In this document: one piece after another, positions 19,208-30,013 of the stretch
Position numbering within the stretch: the stretch's first letter is position 1
Layout of the letters: every line of letters begins with the position of its first letter
Assembly: GCF_000143415.4 (NCBI RefSeq)
Contig: NW_003314391.1
Span: 127,652-191,651, forward strand
Source: Selaginella moellendorffii
Lineage: Eukaryota; Streptophyta; Lycopodiopsida; Selaginellales; Selaginellaceae
DNA: 64,000 nt
Reading direction: 5' to 3'
Program-made: the position numbers and the translations under genes
Notes under the pieces: model-generated
What the model was told of the DNA's origin: nothing
What the model saw: the letters and a program-made list of their open reading frames with translations, nothing else
Database searches by the model: none

Positions 19208-22156
19208 ATGTTTGAGCAAGAGTCGATCATGTACTATCCGTTTCGCCATGATACCAACTTCAAAGAGGTAAGCGACGACTTTGGTCTGTGACCCCCTCGG
19301 ATTGAGAAGTCTGACTTCTATTTTTTTCGGCTGTCGATGATGTAGTCTTCGCTAAACAGCTCCGCCTCGACACTGCTTGACTCTGGGACTTCCGGAAGAC
19401 CATTTGCGTCTTCCTTCTCGGGGCAGTCTTCGACCACGCCCGTTTTCAACCACGGAGGTAAGCCCTCGTGTATCGTGTGACACTAAAGTGATTGGTGTTG
19501 GCGACCAACACTATCAAACAGGATCGATACAGGGGTTTAGCAATGTCCAAGGGAGCTACAACATGCAAACTCTACCCAGCTCGTTGTCGTCTAGAAACGC
19601 AGGTCTCGGTGGTTCCTCGAGTGGAGTACACCAGCCCACCGGAGGACTGCCTAGCGGACGGTTTGCTTCCAGTAATCTTCCCATCGGACTCTCACAGGTT
19701 TGTGGATATCAAAGCCTTCGCAGATGACTTGATGCCATTTTCTTTCTGCAGTTGTCTCAGAGTAGTCTTCACGGGCATAACTCTATGAGCAATCGTGCCG
19801 GACTTAACGTTGTAGGAAACCATCCTCTTAGTAGTGGTATGAATGGAGCTGGCGTCTCGGGTCCAGGGATGTCACCGAATACAGTGACTTTGGGTAATAG
19901 GGGGAGCATGACAGGGTTGGGAGGGGTCCAGATGGGAGGAGGTTCAGGTCCCAGGGTGCAGGCTTCAGTAGGAAATATGGCAGGAGCTGGAGCAGGGAGC
20001 AACCTTAACAGGAGTTTGAGCTCGGGTGGTGGTTTAGGAGTACCTAGTCTAAGTTCGTCTCGTATGAATTTGGGGCCCATACCAAGTGGTGGCGGCCTCG
20101 GTGGAGGAGGACCGGCGTCGGGAAGAGCCATGAGTCCCATGCTTCAGCAGAGCGTCAACACTACTTACAGCCCCTCAGGCGACTTGCTGGCAATGATTTC
20201 TAGAGGTAAGCTCTCTACAAGTTTTCAAGCTTGTGCTTTGCGTTTGTAAAAGGTTCTATTTCGCAGCGGTACCCCCTCAAGTTGTGTCATTGCTTGGATC
20301 CAACTTCTCAACAAATTCGGGGTCGGGTATGCAGGGGCAAATGGCATCCGCAAATGGTCAGCTCGGAAATCTGGGCTTGGGAAGTGATGGTAGCCAGAAT
20401 GACGGCGCCGCGTTCGATATCAACGACTTCCCCGTTTTAAGTAACCGGCAGAGTTCAGGTGGTGGTCTCCAAAATCCTCTAGGTTGGTTGGCTTTGAGGT
20501 CCTCTAAAAAAGCGCAAATTTGACTTTGTAAACTGCAGCCGCATTCCGAAAACAAGGCGTCAACTCGCTTGGCCAACAAAATCAGGAGTTTAGCATACAA
20601 AACGAAGATTTCCCCGCCTTACCTGGTTTCAAAGGTTCAGTTCGTCTTCTTGTTGTCTGATCTGTGAGCTAAAACGATAAAACTTGTCAGGTGGCAATGG
20701 AGACTTGACGTCCGAAATGCATCACAAGGAGCGCCAACATGAGAACTCGATGGGTTTGATGCCGCCGCAGCATTTCGGGGTACGTTATTTTCCTTTATAT
20801 CTTATCTTCTCTGGTGAGCCGATTACAATGCGGGAGGGTGTATTGCAGATGGGTCGATCGGGTGGTTTTCCTTTGGGTGTATCGTTTGTTGCTCGGCAAC
20901 AGCAGCAGCAACAGCAGCAGCAGCAGCAGCAGCCGCAGCAACAGCAACACCAGCTATCCGGCTCGTCTAGCACCGCCGAGTCAAATCTATCCCATATGCA
21001 AGACTCGTATCATTCTTCTCACGGCTTGCCAGCTTCTTATCAGGTACATTTCTAGTTGCTTGTGCAAACTTAGGCTCTCCAACTGTCGTCCAGATGCATT
21101 CTTCCGGCCAACCGGGTGCAACCGGCTCGCAAATATCACTGGGCCTGCGCTCGGGAAGCCCGGCTGTGGTTGGAAGTGGTGGATTGGGTTCTTACGACCT
21201 GATGCACCAGTATGAGCACCACCAGCAGCCACACTTCCGGCTGGGTGCTCATCCTCAACAGCTTACAGCAGTCGGGCAGCCATCGAGAGAGCTAGGAATG
21301 CGACCATTACAGGACATGGACCGCTTTGGGCTTCTAGGCTTGCTGAGTGTAATAAGAATGACTGAACCTGACCTCACCACGCTCGCGCTGGGGACTGACT
21401 TAACAACTCTAGGACTAAACTTAAACTCGCGGGAGAACCTCTACAAGACTTTTGCTTCTCCTTGGGCCGAAGGACCAGTGAAAGGCGACCCGGAGTTTAC
21501 TTTGCCTGCGTGCTACATCCAACAACAAGCTCCCAGACTCCAGGTTTGTGTCTCTCTCACTCTCTTCTGTCGCTCTCTTTCGTTTAGAGTTTTTCAGTCT
21601 TTGCTTTGTATCGTTTCTACTGCTGTAATGTCTTACTAATGGACGCTGTGTTTTTTAGCCTGGCAATTTTGGAAGGTTACCGCAAGAGGTCCTGTTTTAC
21701 ATCTTTTACAGGTGAGTTTTACTCGTTACTTTGGTCGTGAAAGCACTCGTACTGATGCTGTGCTTATCGCAGTATGCCGAAGGATGAGGCCCAACTCTAC
21801 GCTGCAAACGAGCTGTACGTTCTTCGCTTTCTCTTCGGCTTTTCTAAAGTTTTTCTCGTTCTCAGATCAAACAGAGGGTGGTTTTTTCACAAGGCTCAGC
21901 ATATGTGGCTCACGAGGGTGCCGAATGTGGAGCCGCTAGTGAAAACCAACAATTACGAGCGTGGGTCTTACATCTTTTTTGATCAAAATAACTGGGAAAC
22001 CACACGAAAGGTAAATCCAGGATCTGGTTTTGCTCCAGTTTTCGATCGATCATCCATGTTTTTTGCTTTTGTTCTTCGCAGGAAAACTTTGTCCTTCACT
22101 ACGATATGTTGGAGAAGGCACCGCAGCTTCCACCGCCGCCACCAGCTCAATCGTGA
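19208..22156 (+). CDS. NOT2: CCR4-NOT complex subunit 2 (NOT2/VIP2-like)
   Basis: Thirteen exons (19208-19267, 19346-19457, 19522-19697, 19752-20205, 20267-20482, 20539-20634, 20691-20779, 20849-21043, 21094-21543, 21659-21711, 21773-21814, 21866-22010, 22082-22156) in phase encode 720 aa. The N-terminal half is Ser/Gly-rich with plant-specific blocks SRNAGLG, PTGGLPSGRFASSNLP, FDINDFPVL, NEDFPALPGFKGG. A polyQ run (CAG repeats, 20898-20955) lies in the middle. The C-terminal NOT-box is conserved: LLGLLSVIRM, LALGTDLTTLGLNLNS, ASPWAEGP, YIFYSMPKDEAQLYAANEL, NRGWFFHK, PLVKTNNYERGSY and VLHYDMLEK. NOT2 binds NOT1 and NOT3/5 in the module that promotes deadenylation; plant NOT2 also contributes to transcription and small-RNA biogenesis. 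Confidence 0.95.
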
Positions 22157-22357
22157 TGTTGTTAAAGAAATTTGATCGATCGATCGAGAGCGCGCTCCAG
22201 AGCTCTCAGTCTCTCGCTTCTTTTTTTTTTTTTCTTTACTGTCGCAAAAAATCTGTGTTGCTGTAAAAGCTAGAATTTTGGATACAAACAAGCCCTAACC
22301 ATCGATCTATTGCCGGCGAATATCCCGCTCGATTCTCCTCCTAGGGCGATCGCGGCG

Positions 22358-24157
22358 ATGACGATGGCGCTCGACGGCTATGGCGCTCCTCCAGGTGCTC
22401 TCTCCTCTCGATCGTGATGCTTTCTTGCACATTCTAGGCCTAGGCAGAGGTGATTCTTGTTGGAATTTCGCGAGCACGCCAAATCTTGGGCTTCCTCTTC
22501 TTCAGGGTTGAGAACTTGCTGAAACATTTTCTTGGATGATCCAGAAAAATGTTTCTAGGAAGGACGGTTGCTCTTGGCTCTTCCTCCTCGTCTAGTGTGG
22601 AGAATCGCAACTAAGGTAAGTATCATTCCCTCCACTGCAAGGGAGAATGGCCGAGGATGATCCGGACAGAGATGAGGAGTGGTTTAACGAGGTGTATGGA
22701 AAGGAATACACTGGGCCTCTCTCGAGAGCTCGCCAGCCGCAAGAGCCCGAGAGAAAGAAGCCAGCAGCAGCTCAGGTGGAAACCTCGGACGAGGAGGAAG
22801 AAGGCCCTCGCGATCCAAACGCCGTGCCCACGGATTTTACTAGCCGAGAAGCCAAAGTCTGGGAGGCCAAGGCCAAGGCCATAGAAAGGAACTGGAAACG
22901 TAGGAAGGAAGAAGAGCTCCATTGCAAGATTTGTGGCGAGGCTGGCCACTTTGCTCAGGTGAGTTTCTCGACACTGTTGATGGCACACACACTCAAGCAC
23001 AAGTTGGTTCTTCATCCTAGTCTCGTAAAGGAAGCCATTTTAGCTGCTTGGTCTCTCAAGCAAGAACTGGAAGGAAGTAACTTTGGAAGTTAGAAGCTTG
23101 AGCATTGCTTTCTTTCTTTTCTAGCTCTTGCATGGTTTAGTCATTTTTTGTCCTCCTATAGTTTTGACTTGGTTTTTTTGCTTTCGATTCCAGGGATGCC
23201 CGACAACTTTGGGTGGAAGCCGAAAGTCTGGAGAGATTGTGGAGAGGGTGACACTCAAGGACAAGCGTATCAAGCCTCGTCTCATAGGAACGGGAGGGAG
23301 TGTGATCCAGGGGATTGAAAAGGATACCGGATGCCGGCTTAAGCTCGTGGACAACCAGGGAGATGGTCACGGGGTCTTCTTCGTTCGTGTTTCGGGGCCG
23401 GACAGGCTAGCAGTATCCAAGGCAGTGAATGCGGTGAAGAAGGTTACCGAGCAGTTTGATAGCGAGTGGAGCCAAAACTCGAGAGGGAGAAACGCGAAAG
23501 GCTCGAATTCTCTGGCTGGTGGACAGCTAGAGCACGTCCAGAGGCTCCAACAACACCCTTCCAATGGTGGAGCCTTGCAAGCGGAAGATTTAGAATGGGG
23601 AAATCTCCAAGTGCAAGTCCAAGTCCAAGGTATTGGTTTTGTTCTTTTTCTTTTCTCCACGTTTTAACAACAATCTCCTTCCCTCAAGGTCGATCTGCAA
23701 AGGCTCCCCGGGACGAGTATTTTCGAAGTCGCAGTCTAGAAAACGGACCATACTGTTCTGCGAGGCTGTACGAACAGGAAGTCAAGAGTCCCGAGACTCT
23801 GGATGAGCTCGAGCAGTGTTTCTTGCAAGAGGCGATGGAGCTGAGCAAGGAGCAAAGCGCTGAGGAAGACAGAGAGCTAGCAAGGCACCGAGAGGTAAAG
23901 ACCGATCTTTGGTTACATTCCAGCAGAGCATTGATCTTGTCTATCTTCTGCAGTGCCTCCGTGGGATTCAAGAGCAGTATCAGCAAAAGATGATGAACTT
24001 GAGGACCAAGCAGAGCCGTCGAAGGGACGAGTTTTTGCATCACGAGATTCACATTCGTCAGCAGTACTACCAGCAGTCACCAGCGGGCTATCTTCCGGAC
24101 GGAGCACAGTGTGGTGGTGGCGGAGCCCATGGATGGTTTGTCAAGGAAAATCGTTGA
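22358..24157 (+). CDS. CCHC zinc-knuckle / KH-domain RNA-binding protein
   Basis: Exons 22358-22394, 22642-22958, 23194-23629, 23689-23894 and 23954-24157 join in phase to 399 aa; an alternative start is the ATG at 22647. Order of features: acidic N-terminus (DDPDRDEEWFNEVYGKEY), basic helix (KAIERNWKRRKEEELH), a CCHC knuckle split by an intron (CKICGEAGHFAQGCP), a KH domain (IKPRLIGTGGSVIQGIEKD, where GTGG replaces GxxG), a Gln/Ser linker, then a helical region (DELEQCFLQEAMELSKEQ; LRGIQEQYQQKMMNLRTKQS). It belongs to a conserved plant group of nuclear RNA-binding proteins of poorly known function. The last 10 codons are Gly-rich and overlap, in another frame, the inferred first exon of the NTPase gene at 24129. 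Confidence 0.85.
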
Positions 24158-26835
24158 GGGGCAACTCGAGCAACCAAATGATCCCGAGAAGGAGGAGCAG
24201 CTGCGCAAGTTGCACATGTTATGGACGCCCTCCAAGGGTAAGCTGCTATTTCCTTTGTTGGTGCCTGTGGATGTTTCCTTCGCTCTGTGGCACTTGTCTA
24301 GTTGTTGCTATGGCTATGGCTGCAGGTGGCGCTGTGGTTTCTTGAACAGCACCTTGTTGTGGCTGGCTGTTTTGCCTGTGTTGGCTTAAGCTAGTTGTGT
24401 GGACGAGTTTGTGTATACATAAGATATAAGATGTGACTTGATGCTTGTTATTCTCTACTGCACTGCTTGAGAGCGCATTTGTCTTTTGGTGGCTATGCCG
24501 TGGCGTTGTAACTGGTTTCTGGGTGTTTTTTTCACTTGTTTTCTTGTTTACAGGAATATACATTACGGAAACAGATTTTACACGTTGGTGTGACACTTAT
24601 ATCTCTCTCAAACGGTCAGCAGTAGCACAGTTAGCAATAGACGAGTCAGGTTATAAGGGAAGGTTCCCTTCTGCTCGGACACTTGTGTGCTCGCTTGATG
24701 GTTTACCATGCTTATTGTGGGAAGGTGTTGGAAGTGGACTTGTAGAGTTGGACAAAAGGTTTTCAGAAATGTTGTTTCCTCAGAGCTTGACTGTGCTCTT
24801 AGCACCTAGTGGATCAGGGAAAACAAGAATGCTGATTGAACTAGCCAGCACCAGGTTCAGTTTGTTTTTCACAGGTGACCGTCCCATTGTTGGGTTTGGA
24901 GGAGGATCAAAAGATGTTCACAGAGTGGCCAACTGGGTGCAAAGCCATTTTCCAGGAGGGGAAAGTAATATTGCCCCAGAGGATCCAGTGATGCGGTGTG
25001 GCGTGGGGGCCTTAATCCTTGCACGGCTCACTTGGCTTAAATTATTGAAAGAGTGTAAGCCAGGGCTTGTTCCACGAGACTGGGCGTTTTTTCAGCTGGA
25101 GTATCCGGCAGTTGATGACGTGTTTCTACATCTGGTTGAGGAGTTGCTTGCTTTGGTCCGTGATGTCCATCAAGCGCCCTCTTTGGCTAACAACTTTCAC
25201 TTCGGCATACAAAAGCTGCTACACGAGGTGGGTTGGGGGTATGGCATAGTTGTGCTAGACGAAGCCCAGGCATTATTAAAGTGCAGCCGAACTCCTCAGG
25301 AAGGGCAGTCTTTGTTGAATTCCATCGTTTTTGCGCTTAGGTCGTATGGTGTGCTGCGAAGTCCCCTGTTTGTTTCAGGTACAGGAAAGTGCATGTTGAC
25401 GTTTCGGCAGATTCTTTATTCTGGAAGATTTGCGAAACAGTCGTATATGAGAGAGATTTACAGTCTACCTGGGTTTGATGGCAGCAACATCCAAGCGTTT
25501 ATGGAAAGGTTTATAGATGTCAGTCGTCTAGACATGCTAGCTGTTATCTCCACCTACACAGGAAGGAGACGACTGTTATCAACCGCTATTGAGAAGTATA
25601 TTATGGAGACTGCACCTGCTGCAGATTGGTTCATGGAGTTTGCACGAAGGATGATCACTGAAACAGGCCGGGAACTTGGAGTCCATCGCTCTTTGAGAGA
25701 TGATGCGGTTTTGCTGTGGAACGATCCTGAGATGGCAAGCTTTATAGAAGATCTAATATTTACTTACTATCTCTCAGGTAAGACAGAAAGCTTTATAGAA
25801 TTATGTGAAATTTACTTTATTACTTTTTCAGGTGCCGGACATGTGATTGTACCAGGACGGAGGAGGGGCATGACTCTTGTAGACTGTGGTTTTGCAACTC
25901 TCCTTGAGAGCAGCAATGGAGCAGAACCTTTTGCACCTATACTTCCATATATCAGAGGGGTCACTGATAATGAAGTTCAAGCTCCTGGTTCGTCAGTTAC
26001 AACAGAGATTTGTTATATAATTTTGCGAGAGCCATTGGTGGTAGATGCATTGTGGTACCATATGCCACAAGGTACGTTCATGGGGTCCTTTATGAACACA
26101 TTTAAAAACCCATCTATACGCAAAATTAACTTCAAGACATATGTATGTACAACTCTTGGAAGTGTCTTTGAGAAGAAGGTGCCAGCAGAGGTGCTCGGAT
26201 TGGTTGAAACACACGCCATGTATAAGGAGACTTATGAGCTTTTAAAACCGAAAGAACTATCAGCAATGCTAGTGCAAGAGATTGGGAATGCGGAACAGCT
26301 AAACAACTGGCTCCAGTCAGTGGAGACTGGTTTGTCGTTTGCAACATATGCTCACACAGGGCCATTCTGCAAAGCAGGACCAGAGGCAGTGTTTTTCTTG
26401 TGGAATGGTAAGCTGAACAAAAAGATGCCTGTGTTTGTACAGTTCAAAACGGGAAGTGAGCTAGGAGCAACTCAAGCATTTGCGACACTGGACATCATGA
26501 AACTGGACAACAAAGTGAATTCAGAAGGCTCTCACAAACTCAAAGAGTGGTGTTCCACTGGGTATATAAGACTGGTTGTGACAACAGAGCAACACCCACG
26601 AGCGGGAGAGGTGGTCTTTGAAGAAGTAAGGCAGAGTGAACATTTGAAAGAAAAAGCTGTGGTAAGTTTGAAAGTTGCATGCTATTTGAACTTACTACTG
26701 TGATCTGTTCTGTAGGTTCCACCTTTGTCAGCTGTTTGGGCCGGTGAAAGGCTACGTGGTATTGTGAATATAGAATTACTTGACGCTATAGAAGAGTTGA
26801 AGAAAAATCTGAACAAACGGAAAACGGGGCAATAA
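24129..26835 (+). CDS. Crinkler-type P-loop NTPase with C-terminal nuclease-like domain
   Basis: Exons 24129-24237, 24554-25777, 25832-26661 and 26716-26835 join in phase to about 760 aa. The large central frame is open upstream of 24554 only with a non-ATG start; the GTAAG donor at 24238 and TTTACAG acceptor at 24551-24553 supply an ATG exon. Near residue 120 is Walker A (APSGSGKTRML) and near 268 Walker B (IVVLDEAQAL). Residues 620-700 hold a PD-(D/E)xK-like arrangement: GPEAVFFLW, then VFVQFKTGSE. This NTPase-plus-REase order matches Crinkler-RHS-type proteins as I know them, which occur as secreted effectors in oomycetes and chytrids and as resident genes elsewhere; no signal peptide is seen here. 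The last exon is a charged tail. The 54-nt intron at 25778-25831 is in frame, so unspliced RNA stays open there. Codon use looks AT-richer than in neighbouring genes. Confidence 0.75.
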
Positions 26836-27242
26836 GCTGCACTCATTCTTAAGAAGCTGAAAGCTTAGTATTTTATATAGGAATTTATGTTGTATTGAAG
26901 CTACACCGTCAGAATCTTAAACAAGTGGGTGAGCTTGTCAATGGGTGAGCTGCTAATTTGAGGGCTCTTGTCCTTGTAAACCTGGACACAATCAAGCGTT
27001 AAGCGGAGACGTTTGTAGTTAGAACGGATTCGTGCAGTGAGGAAATGCGTGGCAGTGTTCGAATCTAATTTTCTTAAAACCCTTCAATGAATTCGGCCCT
27101 AAATCGGTGGTGCCAGTTTTTTCTTAAGGGGAGCGCCCCGGAAAAGTCAAAGATTTTCTCAGAGAATTAACACAAGTGCACCTTGAAGCACTAAGTGCTT
27201 TTCACCACTCGATTCTCAGCACAGCTCCCGCATTCACTCTCG
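26836..27242. other. Intergenic, no gene seen
   Basis: 3' flank of the NTPase gene and of the dead minus-strand PPR gene. No recognisable coding sequence, RNA gene or transposon end. Confidence 0.5.
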
Positions 27243-28362
27243 CTAAGAAACGGGAAGGGCCGCGAGGATAGCCCGTAAACAACGATAGTTCACCTTCAAC
27301 TGCAACACGATGCTCACTTCCAGGAGATCCGAGCAGCGGCTAGATCGCAGAACACGTAGAGACAAAACATGTTCGTCCATGACACAACAAAACGAAGTCC
27401 CAGTGTCGAGTTTGGAGGCCTGGCAATGGATAGCAATCCCTTTCTCCATCGCCATAACTTTGACAGCCTTTCCATTCACCTGCAGTGACCTCTTCTCTTG
27501 CAGCGAGACTTGAGTGTGCTCGAAGACGTGAGTGCATGCCCCTCGGATATCATGCGTTGGAACACCGTATCTTCTTCTCCGCAATCGACACAGGCCAGAA
27601 CCAGCGAAGTCCACGACATGACATCGTGCGAGCACATAAGCATCCAATTCGCACGTAAGCGGCGACTAAGGTGCTCGCCAAGATCACGTCCGTTTTGAAG
27701 TAGTTTCTCGAATCTCCATGAAGAGCCGGTGTTCTCTCCAAGCATTTGAGCTTGACCATCTTTCCATCAACTTCCACGGCCCCTTCCTTGGGCGCCCAGG
27801 CCTTCGACACAACAACTAAAGCCATAGCATCTGGAACAAGCCACTGTTTTCTATCTGAGAAAACAAATCCAAAGCTACCTCTGCTTGCGAGTTATCCACG
27901 TATCCCAGCATGAGCACCGGGCTGTGGCAAGGCATGCTCCTGAAAACTCTCTCAGCCTCCACCATGCTGACACACTTGGCATACATCTCCACGAGAGTGT
28001 TCGACAAAAACTCGTCCCTCTCGTATCCTTTCTCCGCGGCCTGGATGTGAATCACCATCCCCAGAGAATCCACTTGCACCATCTTCCCTTCAAAACTTGT
28101 GGCTTCTTCTTTCGCTGCTAATCCAATGCAGGCCTTCAAACCAGTGACAAACTTAAAGGCATCCGCTGTAGTAGCGCTCGCGAAGCTTTCTAGCGCTAGC
28201 TCGGCTTCTCCATTGTCTACGTATCCCACCAGTAGCGTGTTCCACGAGACAAGGCATCCTGTCGAAAACTCCTCGGGCACCAGCCATGCTCCCACACTTA
28301 TCCAGAGCGTTTCCAACGAGAACATCCAGCGCTGAAAACCCAGTAAACAAACTTTTTAACAA
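27243..28362 (-). pseudogene. PPR (PLS-type) pseudogene
   Basis: Five overlapping minus-strand frames carry successive PPR units: GNALDKCGSMAGARGVFDRM, then after a shift SWNTLLVGYVDNGEAELALE, LSNTLVEMYAKCVSMVEAER, then LMLGYVDNSQAEVALDLFSQ, then in a further frame MALVVVSKAWAPKEGAVE and STLVAAYVRIGC, then MSWTSLVLACVDCGEED. At least three frameshifts and internal losses within units break the gene. It probably derives from a multi-repeat organellar RNA-binding protein like the one at 4977-5690. Confidence 0.85.
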
Positions 28363-28828
28363 GTTTGTTTACTTACAGATGGTATCTTTCACAGTGCCAA
28401 TCAGTAGCAATGCACCGGGAGCTACTTCTACCTCTACGATCTTGGAGCTGCGGCTCACGTCCGCCCGGATGTTTCGCAAGGCTGGAGCTGCAAGAGACAT
28501 GGTGTTTCCACAGTATGGCAGGAGAGCCGCAAGGACTGATGACTGAGCTTACCTCTCGGTTGCTTTCGTTTGCCTGTTCATGGCGAGCACCGAAGCTTTG
28601 CCTTGGGAAGCAGTTGCAGCACAGAGAGAGTACGAGACTTGCTGCCTGATGACCGGTTATCATTCCGGAATGGCTTGACGAGCATAGTGGATTTCGTTTG
28701 TGATTGGAAGATGCTGACTTTGAGAGGGATTGCTGCAAACTTACTCCATGTGGATCTAACGTAGGGACTTTGTGGCTGCACCCAGTGGAACAAAGCTGAG
28801 CTACTGAACAAGGATTTTACCTGGATGT
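28363..28828. other. Downstream region of the 215-aa gene; no gene assigned
   Basis: Short open frames occur on both strands (28578-28811 minus, 28570-28764 plus). Some have protein-like composition but none joins convincingly to the upstream exons; the minus-strand frame of the 215-aa protein stops at 28829. Confidence 0.4.
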
Positions 28829-29712
28829 CTAGTCCTGTAAATCCAAGGTTCTTCGCAGAGGTAAGGCTCCGGTCTCAATTTCTTTACGAGCTGCAGCAAC
28901 GCCGGATGCAGAAAAGGATTTTTTATCCCAGTCGCATCGTCTTGGTGTCGGTGTCATGGGTTTCTTCTTCATCTGTGATTGGAAAGGAACGAACAAATTC
29001 TTTCATAAAAGAGCAGCCTTGCAAATATACCTGTGTGTTAGTGTGATGATTCTCTTCGTTATGATGCTCGTCTTGGAGGAGAATTCTACGGGGCTGAATC
29101 CAGCAAAACGATCAAGGATCAAAGACCAAAAGGAAGAACGAAAGAAATGGAACGAGAATTCTGGCTTACTTTTCCAAGGCCGCTAGCTGAGAGAGGCACG
29201 CGCTTGGCAGACGATCGCCAAATCCCACACAAGTCATGCTGCTCTTGAAACTGGAATCCAAACTTTAGCTTTAGACCGATCCACTTTTTCTTACCAGATT
29301 CATCGGTGAAGGCCCGATCGGCGAGGAGAAATCGCGAGACTCCTTTCCTTGCCGAGAGAAATCTTTAGCTGGAGTTGGAGTCGCGAGGAAACACTCGCCA
29401 GCAGCTCCTTTGCGAGGCGTGTGAAGAAGGAGCACGTCTTCTTTGGCCATTGTTTTCCCGGAGGAAGAGGGACAGATCACCACACGGCGTGCCTGCGCTG
29501 CGATTGTTTTACAATCGAACTAATTGATCGAAGTGAGGTCTCTCACTCACCGACGATGGCGTTGCGCGATTCGGAGGCTGAAGAACTCGCGCAGCTCTCC
29601 CGCTCAGCTTCTTGACTGTGTGCCGCTGCTGCTGCTCTACCTGCGCAGCATCCACATTCTCACATTGCCCCGACCGAGAGAAGAACCAAACCTCGTTCTC
29701 GCGTTTCTCCAT
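28829..29712 (-). CDS. Hypothetical 215-aa protein, five exons
   Basis: Five exons (29712-29551, 29492-29295, 29250-29170, 29093-29031, 28972-28829) each have a length divisible by three, with clean GT-AG introns of 41-76 nt, all phase 0, from an ATG at 29712 to TAG. The protein is basic and Ser/Thr-rich, with segments such as KAAGECF-like KGAAGECFLATPTPAKDF, EQHDLCGIWRSSAKRVPL and, at the C-terminus, CDWDKKSFSASGVAAARKEI then ETGALPLRRTLDLQD. I do not recognise the family. The regular gene structure and the head-to-head position with the ATX gene support a real gene. Its frames are individually short, so a simple ORF search would miss it. Confidence 0.65.
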
Positions 29713-30013
29713 CGCCGAGCCCTAGAAACTAGCCGTTGGATTCCAAAGTGGAATGTCCACTAGATGAACGGTAAAGATCTTGCGCGGTTCGTTAAGAGAA
29801 TTTTCGTCCGTACTCATCACGAACTAGTTTTGTGCCACCCCGTTGGGTCAGGATGTACGTGTGGCTCTCCCGCGCATAGTGCCATTTCACTCAAATTAAG
29901 AGCTCCCTCACAGGGCCTTCTTCTTCGAATCCCAGCAGCGCGTAGGGTTAGGGTTCTTTGGGGCGAGCGAGCGAGCGAGCGACGCGACGGGAATGGCGAC
30001 CGCCTGAGTGGCG
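29713..30013. promoter_or_regulatory. Bidirectional promoter region, 215-aa gene / ATX
   Basis: Three hundred bases separate two divergent ATGs. The plus side carries TTAGGGTTAGGGTT-like sequence (about 29945) and a GCGAGCGAGCGAGCGA run (about 29961-29981) in the presumed ATX leader; the minus side has a CTAGGGCTCGGCG leader. Confidence 0.5.

Noticed and set aside
20785-20973. Cys-rich minus-strand peptide
   Set aside because: Antisense of the NOT2 CAG repeat.
24445-26703. Single-exon start of the NTPase frame at 24445
   Set aside because: The codon there is TTG, and the first residues up to 24553 are intron sequence ending in TTTACAG.
28825-29046. Plus-strand exon ending FFAE before a GTAAGG donor
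   Set aside because: The same DNA is explained better by phase-consistent exons of a minus-strand gene.
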